From Solibacillus sp. FSL W7-1436 (GTDB taxonomy: Bacteria; Bacillota; Bacilli; Bacillales_A; Planococcaceae): a stretch of 64,000 nucleotides of DNA. The notes under the pieces were generated by a model. That model ran no database searches. It was not told the origin of the DNA and saw only the letters and a list, made by a program, of their open reading frames with translations. Every line of letters starts with the position of its first letter. Within the stretch, counting starts at the first letter, position 1. The stretch is from NCBI RefSeq assembly GCF_038007305.1, contig NZ_JBBOWV010000001.1, forward strand, positions 3,710,501-3,774,500, in the 5' to 3' direction. The translations under genes and the position numbers were made by a program. Below are positions 17,525-26,053 of the stretch, one piece after another.

Positions 17525-18440
17525 TTTGCATACCCCCAATACGGTTCATAAAATAAGATTCCAGATCTTGTCCTATTGGCATGAATTGTTCAATGACCAA
17601 TCCCTCATTAACAAGAGCCGTGGAAACCTTTCCGGGGGTATCTACATAGTGGTAGAGTTTAATACAGCCATCCGGCATGACTTCAAAGTTATTTGTCGAA
17701 AGCATCGTTTCAATAACAGTGGCAGCCATTTCAGGATTATTCACTTTAATATGCAAATATTGCTGACATTTTTCATTTAGCTCATCGACCGTTATTTGTT
17801 CCAGTAAATCACCTTGATGAATGATTCCATAATGGGTCGCAAGTAAATGTAATTCACTCAATATATGGCTGGAAATTAAAATCGTCATCCCATATTCCTG
17901 ATTTAATTTTTTCAATAACTCACGTATTTCAACAACGCCCATCGGATCCAGGCCATTGATCGGTTCATCAAGAATTAAAAATTCAGGATCTCCAAGTAAC
18001 GCAATGCCGATTCCAAGCCGTTGTTTCATACCTAATGAAAAGTTCTTCGCTTTCTTTTTCCCGGTCTGCTGAAGGCCCACTATCGCAAGCGTTCTTTCTA
18101 CACAATCTTTCCCCGGAATGCCTTTCAATAGCCGGTGTGCTTCTAAATTTTCAGCAGCGGTCATATGCGGATATAATGCCGGTCCTTCTATAATTGTGCC
18201 GATTCTTTTCCTCGCCTTAACCAGTTCCTGACTGTTGCTGTGCCCCAACAATTCAATGGACCCGCTAGTTGGACTGGCCAGACCCGTAACCATTCGTATA
18301 AGTGTAGATTTCCCCGCTCCATTTGCTCCGATAAAACCATAAATGGAGCCTTTTTTAATGGATAGGTTCACTTTATTTATCGCAATCTGATTTTTGAATT
18401 GTTTTGTTAAATTACTTGTTTTTAGTACGTAATCGCTCAT
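17517..18440 (-). CDS. ABC transporter ATP-binding protein (BcrA/lantibiotic-immunity type)
   Basis: 307 residues with Walker A GANGAGKST, signature FSLGMKQRLGIGIAL, Walker B FLILDEP and a C-terminal extension of about 80 residues as in BcrA-like proteins. The ATG at 18440 is preceded by GAGGAGGG. It is coupled to the permease by overlap. The substrate is unknown; the neighbouring two-component pair suggests inducible resistance to a cell-envelope antibiotic. Confidence 0.88.
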   Translation of the reverse strand: MSDYVLKTSNLTKQFKNQIAINKVNLSIKKGSIYGFIGANGAGKSTLIRMVTGLASPTSGSIELLGHSNSQELVKARKRIGTIIEGPALYPHMTAAENLEAHRLLKGIPGKDCVERTLAIVGLQQTGKKKAKNFSLGMKQRLGIGIALLGDPEFLILDEPINGLDPMGVVEIRELLKKLNQEYGMTILISSHILSELHLLATHYGIIHQGDLLEQITVDELNEKCQQYLHIKVNNPEMAATVIETMLSTNNFEVMPDGCIKLYHYVDTPGKVSTALVNEGLVIEQFMPIGQDLESYFMNRIGGMQNG

Positions 18441-18520
18441 AAAACTTCCCTCCTCAACTTGATACACTCAGTATAGAAAGGAAACATTAACAGTCTCTTA
18501 AGAAAAATCTAAAGAAAGTC

Positions 18521-19213
18521 TTAAGTTTTGAGCCGATAGCCAATTCCCCAGACCGTCTCGATATATTGCTCATCTGGGTTGATGGATGCCAACTTGTTTC
18601 GTATATTGCTTATATGGACATTGATTGTATTGTCATCCCCATAGAATACCTCTTTCCAAACACTTTCAAATAAATTTTTCTTTGTGAAGACTTTTTTCGG
18701 AGATGATAATAAAAGAACCAATATCTCATATTCACGGGCTGTAAAACTTAGTTCCTCCCCTTGTACATATACCGTTCTTGCTTCCGAATCAATTTCAATA
18801 TTTTTATAATGCAGTTTCGTCTTGTTTGAGAACTTATTAATACGCTGGTATCTTCTTAGATGAGATTCTATTCGGGCAGAAACTTCTTCGTTGTCGAAAG
18901 GCTTTGTAATATAGTCGTCTGCTCCTGTTCTCAGCATGCCTACTTTTGTTTGCTGATCCAATTTTGCAGAAATGATGATTACCGGAATATTACTTTGATC
19001 AGCTATTTTTGAAAGTATTTCATCTCCAGACATCCCCGGAAGCATCAGATCAAGCAATACCATATCCCAGTCCTTATTTTCCAGATAGAGTAGCGCTTCC
19101 GTCCCGGAAAAGGCCGGCTGTGCGATGTAACCATTTTTTCTGACAATATCACAAAGTAACTGGTTTATCGCATCGTCATCCTCTACTACTAGAATCCTTA
19201 CTTGTTCCTCCAT
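18521..19213 (-). CDS. OmpR-family response regulator of the ABC cassette
   Basis: 230 residues, with receiver phospho-acceptor Asp55 in MVLLDLMLPG, acidic pocket Glu11/Asp12, conserved Lys in YITKPFDNEE, and a winged-helix output ending VWGIGYRLKT. First gene of the cassette; ATPase, permease and kinase follow on the same strand. GGGAGAGG precedes the ATG. The target is probably the cassette's own promoter (inference). Confidence 0.9.
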   Translation of the reverse strand: MEEQVRILVVEDDDAINQLLCDIVRKNGYIAQPAFSGTEALLYLENKDWDMVLLDLMLPGMSGDEILSKIADQSNIPVIIISAKLDQQTKVGMLRTGADDYITKPFDNEEVSARIESHLRRYQRINKFSNKTKLHYKNIEIDSEARTVYVQGEELSFTAREYEILVLLLSSPKKVFTKKNLFESVWKEVFYGDDNTINVHISNIRNKLASINPDEQYIETVWGIGYRLKT

Positions 19214-19248
19214 AAGTTGCCTCTCCCTTCATTTAGAATATAATAACC

Positions 19249-19291
19249 GTAAAAAGAAAATAAGCGCTACTCCTATAAATCGGATAGCGCC
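19249..19291 (-). terminator. hairpin with T-rich tail upstream of the response regulator
   Basis: The stem GCGCTATCC / GGA-TAGCGC is followed on the minus strand by TTATTTTCTTTTT, within the leader region of the response regulator. It may be a second terminator for nrdJ or an attenuator. Confidence 0.45.
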
Positions 19292-19373
19292 CATTAGTCG
19301 AACGAATAAGAATATAATTTATGGACAACTTTATTCGGGTATTGCCTGTAGCAATCCCTGCTTAATAATCGAA

Positions 19374-19418
19374 AAAAATAACCTCTTACGGTCATCTTAC
19401 CGAAGAGGTTATTTTTTA
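19374..19418. terminator. terminator of nrdJ
   Basis: A 15-bp AAAAAATAACCTCTT / AAGAGGTTATTTTTT inverted repeat 18 bp past the nrdJ stop. Confidence 0.9.
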
Positions 19419-19435
19419 TCAAACTATATTATTTT

Positions 19436-20572
19436 TTATAAACCGCATTTCAGCTGTGCACCACAGTTTGTACATGTGTTGCAGCCGCCCATTTCCTCTA
19501 CCGTACCTTGACGGCAAACCGGGCATGTATTGCCAACTTCCGAACCGATTGTCACGTCTGTATCTGTTAATGGCTTGATTGTATCCACCAACACCACTTG
19601 ACGTTTCACCTGGTCTTCCGATTGTTTTAATTCTTCAAACTCTAATTGTTCATCTGAATTTGCTTCTTCAGCTTTTAAAGTCAGTACTTGTGTATCACGA
19701 GATCCATCGACATACACTGTACCACCTTTAGCACCGCCTCGGTATAGACGCTCGTACACTTTTTGTACTTGCTCTACGCCATAGCCTTTTGGTGCGTTTA
19801 CTGTTTTTGAAATCGATGAATCAATCCAGTTTTGAATGATGCACTGAACATCTGCATGTGCTTCAGCAGAAAGCTCCATTGATGATTTGAACCAGTCCGG
19901 TAAATTATTTTCATCCACACCCGGGTTCGCATCTAAATACTCTTTTACAATTTCAGCTTTCACTTCAATAAACTTCCCTAGACGACCTGAACGGTAGTAT
20001 GTGAAGCTGAAGTATGGTTCAAGCCCTGTTGCAACCCCGACCATTGTACCAGTAGATCCCGTAGGTGCAACCGTCAATAAATGCGAGTTACGAATACCGT
20101 TTGCCACAATATTTTCGCGAATATGCTGCGGCATTTTTTTCATGAAGCCTGTGTTAATGAATGCTTCACGTAAACGTGCTGTTTCAGCTTCTGTTTGTCC
20201 TTCAAGGAATGGGAAGCTGCCACGTTCTGTTGCCAGTTCAACTGACTCTTCATACGCTGCAACTGCAATTGTTTTGAAGATTTCATCAACAAGTGCATTG
20301 CCTTCTTCAGAGCCGTATTCTTTTTCACAGTAGATCAACAAGTCGGCAAGACCCATTACACCAAGACCAACTCGGCGCTCACCTAGTGCCTGCTTTTTGT
20401 TATCTTCCAGGAAGTATGGTGTTGCATCGATAACATTATCCTGCATACGTACGCCAACTTTTACCGTTTTGCGTAACGCGTCAAAATTAACTGTTTTCGT
20501 TTCTTTGTTTGCAAACTTCGCCAAGTTAACAGCAGCCAAGTTACAAACGGAATATGGTGCTAATGGTTGTTC
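19436..20572 (-). CDS. nrdJ: nrdJ exon 3
   Basis: 378 codons plus stop, beginning EQPLAPYSVCNLAAVNLAKF and ending with the Cys-rich tail. No start codon or ribosome binding site belongs to it; it is only expressed from the spliced RNA. Confidence 0.9.
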   Translation of the reverse strand, partial: EQPLAPYSVCNLAAVNLAKFANKETKTVNFDALRKTVKVGVRMQDNVIDATPYFLEDNKKQALGERRVGLGVMGLADLLIYCEKEYGSEEGNALVDEIFKTIAVAAYEESVELATERGSFPFLEGQTEAETARLREAFINTGFMKKMPQHIRENIVANGIRNSHLLTVAPTGSTGTMVGVATGLEPYFSFTYYRSGRLGKFIEVKAEIVKEYLDANPGVDENNLPDWFKSSMELSAEAHADVQCIIQNWIDSSISKTVNAPKGYGVEQVQKVYERLYRGGAKGGTVYVDGSRDTQVLTLKAEEANSDEQLEFEELKQSEDQVKRQVVLVDTIKPLTDTDVTIGSEVGNTCPVCRQGTVEEMGGCNTCTNCGAQLKCGL

Positions 20573-22823
20573 CAAATTTTTGTTAACCCTCAGGCTTTTT
20601 ATCCTAAGGTTCTTACACTTGTTATTCGTGCAAGTTCAGCATACATTTTCACTGCAAGTTGCAGTGTCGCGGTCTCGTGGATAGATTATATTCTCAAATG
20701 ATGAGGTTCACTATCTATGCGTTGCCCCTGACAAAAATTTTACAATTCGTCTTCGGTTCGGATTAGCATTTCAGCCTTCCCGCTTCATCCCGCGATGTTT
20801 AACGTGAGGCGAACTTCACCACACGGATTCGTCGCAACAACTTTCTGACCGTACGCTTTTGCGTTTGTCATGTCATTTGCGTTATCAATGAAGAAAATAC
20901 CAGGTTCTGCTGCATATGTTGCGCAGACATTGATTAGATTCCACAGTTCTTTTGCTTTGATTGTGCGATACGTACGAACCGGATAACCAAGTTTCTCCCA
21001 TTCGCGAACGTCGCCAACTTCATGCCATTTTTCATTGTAATCCAGCATTTGAGCCGGAGTGTAGTTTTCTACGTCCGGGAAGCGTAATTCGAAGTCCTGG
21101 TCATTTTCTACAGCATCCATAAACTCTTTCGTTAATGTAACGGAAATGTTGGCGCCTGTCAGGAAATCCGGATTATGGACTGAATACGTACCGCCATCTC
21201 GTAGCTTTGTTTCAGCGTCACGGATAATCGCTTCGTTAAAGCCGCCAAAACCTTCAATATTTTTATAGTTCACAATGCCTTGATACATCGCATCTTCCTG
21301 CTGTGTTAAAGGCTTGAATTTTAATTTTTCTTTTGCCAGGCGAATAATTGATTCATCTTCTGTATTCTCGATCAGATAACGCAGAATACGCGGATTTTGC
21401 ATTTTTGAAATGATAAATTCCACAATATCCGGATGCCAATCTGCCAGCATAATCATTTGTGCTCCCATTTTTTGTTACTCTTTTAATAAGAGGTACGGTC
21501 ATTTCTGCCGTACTCTCATGCTTTCACATGAGATCAGACTATATCATCAAAGAAGATAGTATTTCATATTTTCGATTTAATTTAATATCACCATAGGAAT
21601 ATAACTTTTCATAAATTGCTTTAACATCAGATTTTCTAGAAATCATTAAATCTGCACAACCTTGTTTGTCAGAAATTGCATATACATTCTTTTTTTAGCA
21701 ATATTGACTTGACTATATCCTTGGTTATGAAGTTGAATAATCGAAAATATTAATTCTTCTTTGTCTCGCGCCTTGTATCTACGTTGCCGTTTGATACAAT
21801 TTACTTTCTCCATTGTTTTCAATATTAAATCCTCCTAACTTGCAAAAGATCATTAATAAAAACTTTAGGAAATTTCAATAGTCGTTGAACCTTCACCTTT
21901 GTTTCCAAAGATGCTTGGCTGCTGATTGCCCAATCTTTCTTCTTTTTGAACATTCACACTCACCGTTTCCAGTCATGTTGTAGTGAAGAAAGCTCTAAGG
22001 GTGTTCCAGCAATTCGCGAGATTACGTCGCCGAGTAGTTAACGACGTGACCCACCTTGCTCAACAAGATGTGTCAGCTTGGCAATATCATCAAGCCAGCT
22101 TACCGATCCGCTTGATTTACCGTTTACACCGCGCGCCAATGTATTGCGTGGGCGAAGGGTCGAACCGTTCGTACCGACACCGCCACCACGGCTCATAATT
22201 TCCATCACTTGCTTGCGGTGATCGCTGATGCCTTCGCGGGAATCGGCTACAAACGGCATTACATAACAGTTGAAGAATGTTACTTCTGTTTCCGAACCTG
22301 CCCCGTAAATTACACGTCCTGCGGGGATAAAGTTCATCGACACAAGCTCTTCGTAAAACTTCCCGAACCATTCCTGACGCTTTTCTTCTGTTTTTTCAAC
22401 TGAAGCCAAGCCTGTCGCATTCCGTTTCGCAATCTGCTCATAAAAAATTTCGAGCGGCTTTTCAATAATATCCAATGACCGTTCGATAATGCCAGTCTCT
22501 TGTTCTTCGCCTTCTAATACGTGACGGTAATCTTCATCAATTTTAATAAGGGCGGTTTTCTTTTCCTGATTAATCGAATGAATAATGCCAAGTCCACGCG
22601 CCGGGAATTTCGGATCTTGTTTTACTGTCAAAACGACAAAATCCCCTGTTTTTAATGTTTTCTTTTCCGTATCTTTAAAAGAATAACGGTCAATCATTAC
22701 AAGACGAGATACACCTTTATGCGTAATATGCATATCCGGTGTGATCGGGTGCACTTGAGGAAATTGCTCAATATCTTGATTTAATTGATTGACTTGGATG
22801 GATTGTTCTAAAACACTTGCCAC
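19436..22823 (-). CDS. nrdJ: adenosylcobalamin-dependent ribonucleotide reductase, interrupted by two group I introns
   Basis: Class II reductase that makes deoxyribonucleotides with a B12-generated thiyl radical. Joining 22823-22041, 21465-20818 and 20572-19436 gives one frame of 855 residues, normal for the Bacillales enzyme; both junctions are phase 0. The radical cysteine motif NPCGE is formed across the second junction (Cys476). The C-terminus has the redox and zinc-like cysteines CPVCRQG, CNTCTNCGAQLKCGL. The GTG at 22823 is preferred because AAAGGGGGG precedes it; an upstream TTG has no site. Paired NrdR boxes lie 70-115 bp upstream. Without splicing only a 261-residue fragment plus a few residues would be made, so splicing is required. 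Confidence 0.93.
20573..20817 (-). ncRNA. group I intron B in nrdJ (245 nt, no ORF)
   Basis: The 5' exon ends in T (CGTGTGGT) and the intron ends in G. The exon end pairs with the internal guide GCCTCACG (seven of eight pairs, terminal U.G), forming P1. The core contains GCAACGCATAGATAGTGAAC and GAGAATATAATCTATCC, whose ATAGAT/ATCTAT halves form P7; these resemble the R and S elements of phage T4 td. AATCCGAACCGAAG looks like element Q. The size is near the minimum for a functional group I ribozyme. It interrupts nrdJ inside the NPCGE codons. Confidence 0.87.
20818..21465 (-). CDS. nrdJ: nrdJ exon 2
   Basis: 216 codons from GAQMIMLADWHPDIVEF to VVATNPCG. Ends with T at the junction, two bases after the codon for the thiyl-radical cysteine. 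Confidence 0.9.
21466..22040 (-). ncRNA. group I intron A in nrdJ (575 nt, with ORF remnant)
   Basis: The 5' exon ends CGTCGT and pairs perfectly with the internal guide GGCGACG (terminal U.G), giving P1; the last intron base is G. P7 is formed by GACTAT (21883-21878) and ATAGTC (21542-21537), the latter in GATGATATAGTCTG, almost the td S element, followed by a P9 hairpin CTCATG-TGAAAG-CATGAG. A decayed endonuclease-like ORF sits in the P8 region between the two P7 strands, a usual place. Splicing restores SRR-GAQM in the reductase. Confidence 0.92.
21539..21822 (-). pseudogene. intron-encoded homing-endonuclease-like ORF, frameshifted
   Basis: TTG start at 21822 with GGAGG. Frame one gives 58 residues with a helix-turn-helix-like start (RRYKARDKEELIFSIIQLHN, then QGYSQVNIAKK) and stops at 21646. 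Frame two resumes at a run of seven A and reads NVYAISDKQGCADLMISRKS, then DVKAIYEKLYSYGDIKLNRK, resembling the C-terminal end of intron-encoded endonucleases. Adding one A would give a single ORF of about 94 residues. No LAGLIDADG, HNH or GIY-YIG motif is left, so the central nuclease part seems deleted. The stop TAG overlaps the P7/S element. Confidence 0.65.
22041..22823 (-). CDS. nrdJ: nrdJ exon 1
   Basis: 261 codons, ending in VEQGGSRR; the last exon base is T. It includes the N-terminal region and the first redox cysteine in VTFFNCYVMPF. If unspliced, translation continues into the intron and stops at the TAA formed by its first three bases. Confidence 0.9.
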
Positions 22824-22895
22824 CGCGTAAGCCCCCCTTTGAACGATTTTGTAAATTCCATTCCCTACATTTTTCTCCAATAAACACTTTTATAT

Positions 22896-22938
22896 ACAAT
22901 ATATTGTGTTTTATTGGATATTTTTATTCTATATGTAG
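22896..22938. promoter_or_regulatory. paired NrdR boxes upstream of nrdJ
   Basis: CAATATATTG (within the palindrome ACAATATATTGT, 22896-22907) and CTATATGTAG (22929-22938) match the NrdR core CWATATATWG, the second with one mismatch. Core starts are 32 bp apart, three helical turns, as is typical for NrdR operators in front of ribonucleotide reductase genes. Confidence 0.8.
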
Positions 22939-23084
22939 GGTTAAATGATTTCATTTAAAAAGATTACAATAAATCTTTTTTTCAAACAAGGGGTTGATTT
23001 TTTTTTCTTTTTGTTAAATCCATCTATATCAACGTTTCGGGTATAAAAATTTTTTTACAAAAAATAAAAACACACGTTCGTAAT

Positions 23085-23918
23085 CTATTTTCTGAAATTC
23101 CAGTCATCTGTTAAATATTTATTTTGCATCAATTGTTCTACATATTGGGTTTGCTGCTCTGTTAATTCATAAGGAATTAGTTCTATGTCCAAAGCTACTT
23201 CAAATCCTTTAGAGAATGCATTCACACATTGATCGATAGTAAATGGTGTATCGACAAACTGATTCATCGCAACCGCTTTTTCTGGTAACTTTTTACGCAT
23301 TCTTTCTTTTGCCTCTTCCGTAGCGAAATTAAATACCGATAGCAGCAGTTCTTCGTTCAGGTCCAGTAAAATAGCGCCATGCTGCAAAATCACACCTTTT
23401 TGACGTGTCTGGGCACTCCCGGCAACTTTTTTACCTTCCACAACTAGCTCATACCAGCTCGGCGCATCAAAACATACCGCACTTTTCGGTTTCTTCAGAT
23501 CATCCAGCTGTTCTTTCGTCTCCGGCACACTGAAATAAGCATCCAGTCCTAAAAGACGGAACCCTTGTAAAATCCCTTCGCTGATGACACGGTATGCCTC
23601 TGTAACGGTTTCCGGCATATTCGGGTAGCTTTCTGTCACAATCACTGAATAAGTGAGCTCCTGGTCATGTAAAACGGCACGTCCGCCTGTAGGTCGACGG
23701 ATGAAACCTAAGTTTTGTTTTTTTACCGCTTCTAAATTAATATCCTTATGTACTTGCTGGAAATATCCGATTGATAATGTTGCAGGATTCCACTCGTAAA
23801 AACGGATAACCGGCGGAATTTCCCCTTGACTATGCCAATCAAGCAATGCTTCATCCAGTGCCATGTTATAGGCCGGGCTGCACGGACCCGAATTTATAAA
23901 ATACCATTGTTTTTTCAC
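23085..23918 (-). CDS. lipM: octanoyl-[ACP]:protein N-octanoyltransferase
   Basis: Transfers octanoyl from acyl carrier protein to GcvH, beginning lipoate synthesis. It is 277 residues and closely resembles B. subtilis Lip[42 protein letters not shown], the catalytic-cysteine region [19 protein letters not shown], and [11 protein letters not shown]. The start is GTG at 23918, with GGAGG upstream. Located next to yqhL and the glycine cleavage genes, whose H protein is its substrate. Confidence 0.93.
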   Translation of the reverse strand: MKKQWYFINSGPCSPAYNMALDEALLDWHSQGEIPPVIRFYEWNPATLSIGYFQQVHKDINLEAVKKQNLGFIRRPTGGRAVLHDQELTYSVIVTESYPNMPETVTEAYRVISEGILQGFRLLGLDAYFSVPETKEQLDDLKKPKSAVCFDAPSWYELVVEGKKVAGSAQTRQKGVILQHGAILLDLNEELLLSVFNFATEEAKERMRKKLPEKAVAMNQFVDTPFTIDQCVNAFSKGFEVALDIELIPYELTEQQTQYVEQLMQNKYLTDDWNFRK

Positions 23919-24017
23919 AATTTCTCGCCTCCACCAATTCATTTTAACAAACTCGCTCGACTAACTCTAGTTCATCTCTTATAATAGATAGTACAGAAAG
24001 AAAGGGGTAATATCGCA

Positions 24018-24401
24018 GTGACAATTTTATATACGATTCTAGTTATTTTAGTAGTAATCGTTGCTTACGTAGTAATCAACTCAATGCGCTTAAAAAAATC
24101 CGTAACAAATTTAACACAGGAGCAATTTATTGAAGGTTATCGTAAAGCACAATTAATCGATTTACGCGAACCTAAAGAATTTGAAGCGGGACACATTTTA
24201 GGTGCAAGAAACATTCCGATGACGCAACTTAATACACGTCATAAAGAAATCCGTCCGGACCTGCCTGTATACCTTTACTGCCAAAACTCTGGTCGTAGTG
24301 CCCGAGCTGCACTGACATTAAAGAAAAAGGGCTATAGCCAACTGTTCCAATTACAAGGCGGTTTCAAAACTTGGACAGGTAAAGTTAAATCAAAAAACTA
24401 A
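24018..24401 (+). CDS. yqhL: membrane-anchored rhodanese-like protein (YqhL)
   Basis: 127 residues with an N-terminal membrane helix (about 2-20) and a single rhodanese domain with active-site Cys in YLYCQNSGRSARAAL. Sulfur-carrier or thiosulfate-sulfurtransferase activity is the family property; the physiological role is unknown. GTG start with AAAGGGG upstream. Divergent from lipM and convergent with gcvPB, the same neighbourhood as B. subtilis yqhL. Confidence 0.88.
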   Translation: MTILYTILVILVVIVAYVVINSMRLKKSVTNLTQEQFIEGYRKAQLIDLREPKEFEAGHILGARNIPMTQLNTRHKEIRPDLPVYLYCQNSGRSARAALTLKKKGYSQLFQLQGGFKTWTGKVKSKN

Positions 24402-24405
24402 TTCT

Positions 24406-24435
24406 AAAGCTCTCTACAATGTAGAGGGCTTTTTA
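24406..24435 (+). terminator. terminator of yqhL
   Basis: A GCTCTCTACA / TGTAGAGGGC hairpin followed by TTTTT. Confidence 0.85.
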
Positions 24436-24531
24436 ATTTTTCATGCACCGCCACTGAGATATAAAATTGCCGATTACCAGTAGTTTCTACTATTATATAG
24501 TGACAAGTAAGAAGTCTAACCTTATTCAATG

Positions 24532-24563
24532 AAAAAAGGTCAGAAAACAGCTCTGACCTTTTT
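24532..24563. terminator. terminator of the gcv operon
   Basis: AAAAAGGTCAGA / TCTGACCTTTTT stem with a 7-nt loop just past the gcvPB stop. Confidence 0.9.
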
Positions 24564-24571
24564 GTCACAAA

Positions 24572-26053
24572 TTAAGAAATAGTTACTTCTTCTTTTTTTG
24601 TATAGCGTAATACAGGTGTACGTGCAGCACGTGTTTCATCTAAACGGCTGATTACCGTTGTATGTGGTGCTTCCTGCACGATCGATGGGTTATCGATTGT
24701 TTCTTGAGCAATTTGAATCATCGCATCACAGAATGCATCCAATGTTTCTTTTGATTCTGTTTCTGTTGGCTCGATCATAATACCTTCTTCCACGTTCAAC
24801 GGGAAGTATACTGTCGGTGGATGGTAGCCAAAGTCAAGAAGACGTTTTGCGATATCCAATGTACGAACACCTAATTTTTTCTGACGACGGCCTGATAGCA
24901 CAAATTCATGCTTACAATGACGGTCATACGGTAAATCAAAGTGCTCTTCCAAACGGCGCATCATGTAGTTTGCGTTCAATACAGCATATTCTGTTACAGC
25001 CTTTAAGCCATCCGGACCCATTGAACGGATATACGTATATGCACGGACATTAATGCCGAAGTTTCCGTAGTAAGGTTTCACACGGCCGATTGATTGCGGA
25101 CGGTTGTAATCGAAGTGGAATGTACCATCTTCTTTTTTCACTAATACTGGTTTAGGCAGGAATGGGATTAAATCCGCTTTTACCCCTACTGGACCTGAAC
25201 CCGGACCACCGCCACCATGTGGACCTGTAAATGTTTTGTGTAAGTTTAGGTGAACACAGTCAAAGCCCATGTCACCAGGACGTGCTTTACTCATAACAGC
25301 GTTTAAGTTCGCGCCGTCATAGTAAACTTTACCGCCGACACCGTGTACGATTTCAGCCATTTCTAAAATGTTTTCTTCGAATAAGCCTAACGTGTTCGGG
25401 TTTGTCAGCATAAGCGCTGCTGTATCAGGACCGACAACACGGCGTAAATCTTCAAGATCAACTAAGCCGTCTTCACCTGATTTGATTGTGATTGTTTCAA
25501 AACCTGCAACTGTTGCAGAAGCCGGGTTTGTACCGTGAGCCGAGTCCGGTACGATTACTTTGTTACGGTGGCCTTCCCCATTTGCCTCATGGAATGCGCG
25601 GATCATCATTAATGCTGTCCATTCACCATGTGCGCCTGCTGCCGGCTGTAATGTCACTTCATCCATACCGGTAATTTCCTGAAGGGACGTCTGCAGGTCA
25701 TATAATAATTCCATTGCACCTTGTACTGTCGATTCATCCTGTAATGGGTGAACATTGGCAAAACCAGCATAGCGTGCAACCGTTTCATTGATTTTCGGAT
25801 TGTATTTCATCGTACATGAACCCAGTGGGTAGAAGCCTGAATCAACCCCGTGGTTACGGCGTGAAAGTGCTGTATAGTGACGCATGATATCTAATTCTGC
25901 AACTTCCGGCAGTTCAGCTGCTTCCTGACGAACTAGCTCTTTTGGCAGAAGTTCTTCTAGATCAAAATCAGGAACATCCAATGGCTCTAAGTTGTAGCCG
26001 ACGCGACCTGGTTTTGTAATTTCGAAAATGAGTGATTGGTTTTCGTTATGCAT
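24572..26053 (-). CDS. gcvPB: glycine dehydrogenase (decarboxylating) subunit 2
   Basis: C-terminal half of the P protein, the PLP subunit that decarboxylates glycine and passes aminomethyl to lipoyl-GcvH. It is 493 residues. The PLP lysine is in [19 protein letters not shown]. The ATG at 26053 overlaps the gcvPA stop by 8 bp and has GGGGG upstream. In Bacilli the P protein is split into two subunits encoded side by side, as here. Confidence 0.96.
   Translation of the reverse strand: MHNENQSLIFEITKPGRVGYNLEPLDVPDFDLEELLPKELVRQEAAELPEVAELDIMRHYTALSRRNHGVDSGFYPLGSCTMKYNPKINETVARYAGFANVHPLQDESTVQGAMELLYDLQTSLQEITGMDEVTLQPAAGAHGEWTALMMIRAFHEANGEGHRNKVIVPDSAHGTNPASATVAGFETITIKSGEDGLVDLEDLRRVVGPDTAALMLTNPNTLGLFEENILEMAEIVHGVGGKVYYDGANLNAVMSKARPGDMGFDCVHLNLHKTFTGPHGGGGPGSGPVGVKADLIPFLPKPVLVKKEDGTFHFDYNRPQSIGRVKPYYGNFGINVRAYTYIRSMGPDGLKAVTEYAVLNANYMMRRLEEHFDLPYDRHCKHEFVLSGRRQKKLGVRTLDIAKRLLDFGYHPPTVYFPLNVEEGIMIEPTETESKETLDAFCDAMIQIAQETIDNPSIVQEAPHTTVISRLDETRAARTPVLRYTKKEEVTIS

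Noticed and set aside
20573-22040. Inteins as the cause of the nrdJ interruptions
   Set aside because: The intervening sequences contain stops in the reading frame (TAA at the first codon of intron A), so they cannot be translated through as inteins.
19436-22823. Treating the three nrdJ fragments as a pseudogene
   Set aside because: All three exons join in frame with intact motifs, and the gaps have group I intron hallmarks plus NrdR operators, so a functional split gene is the better reading.
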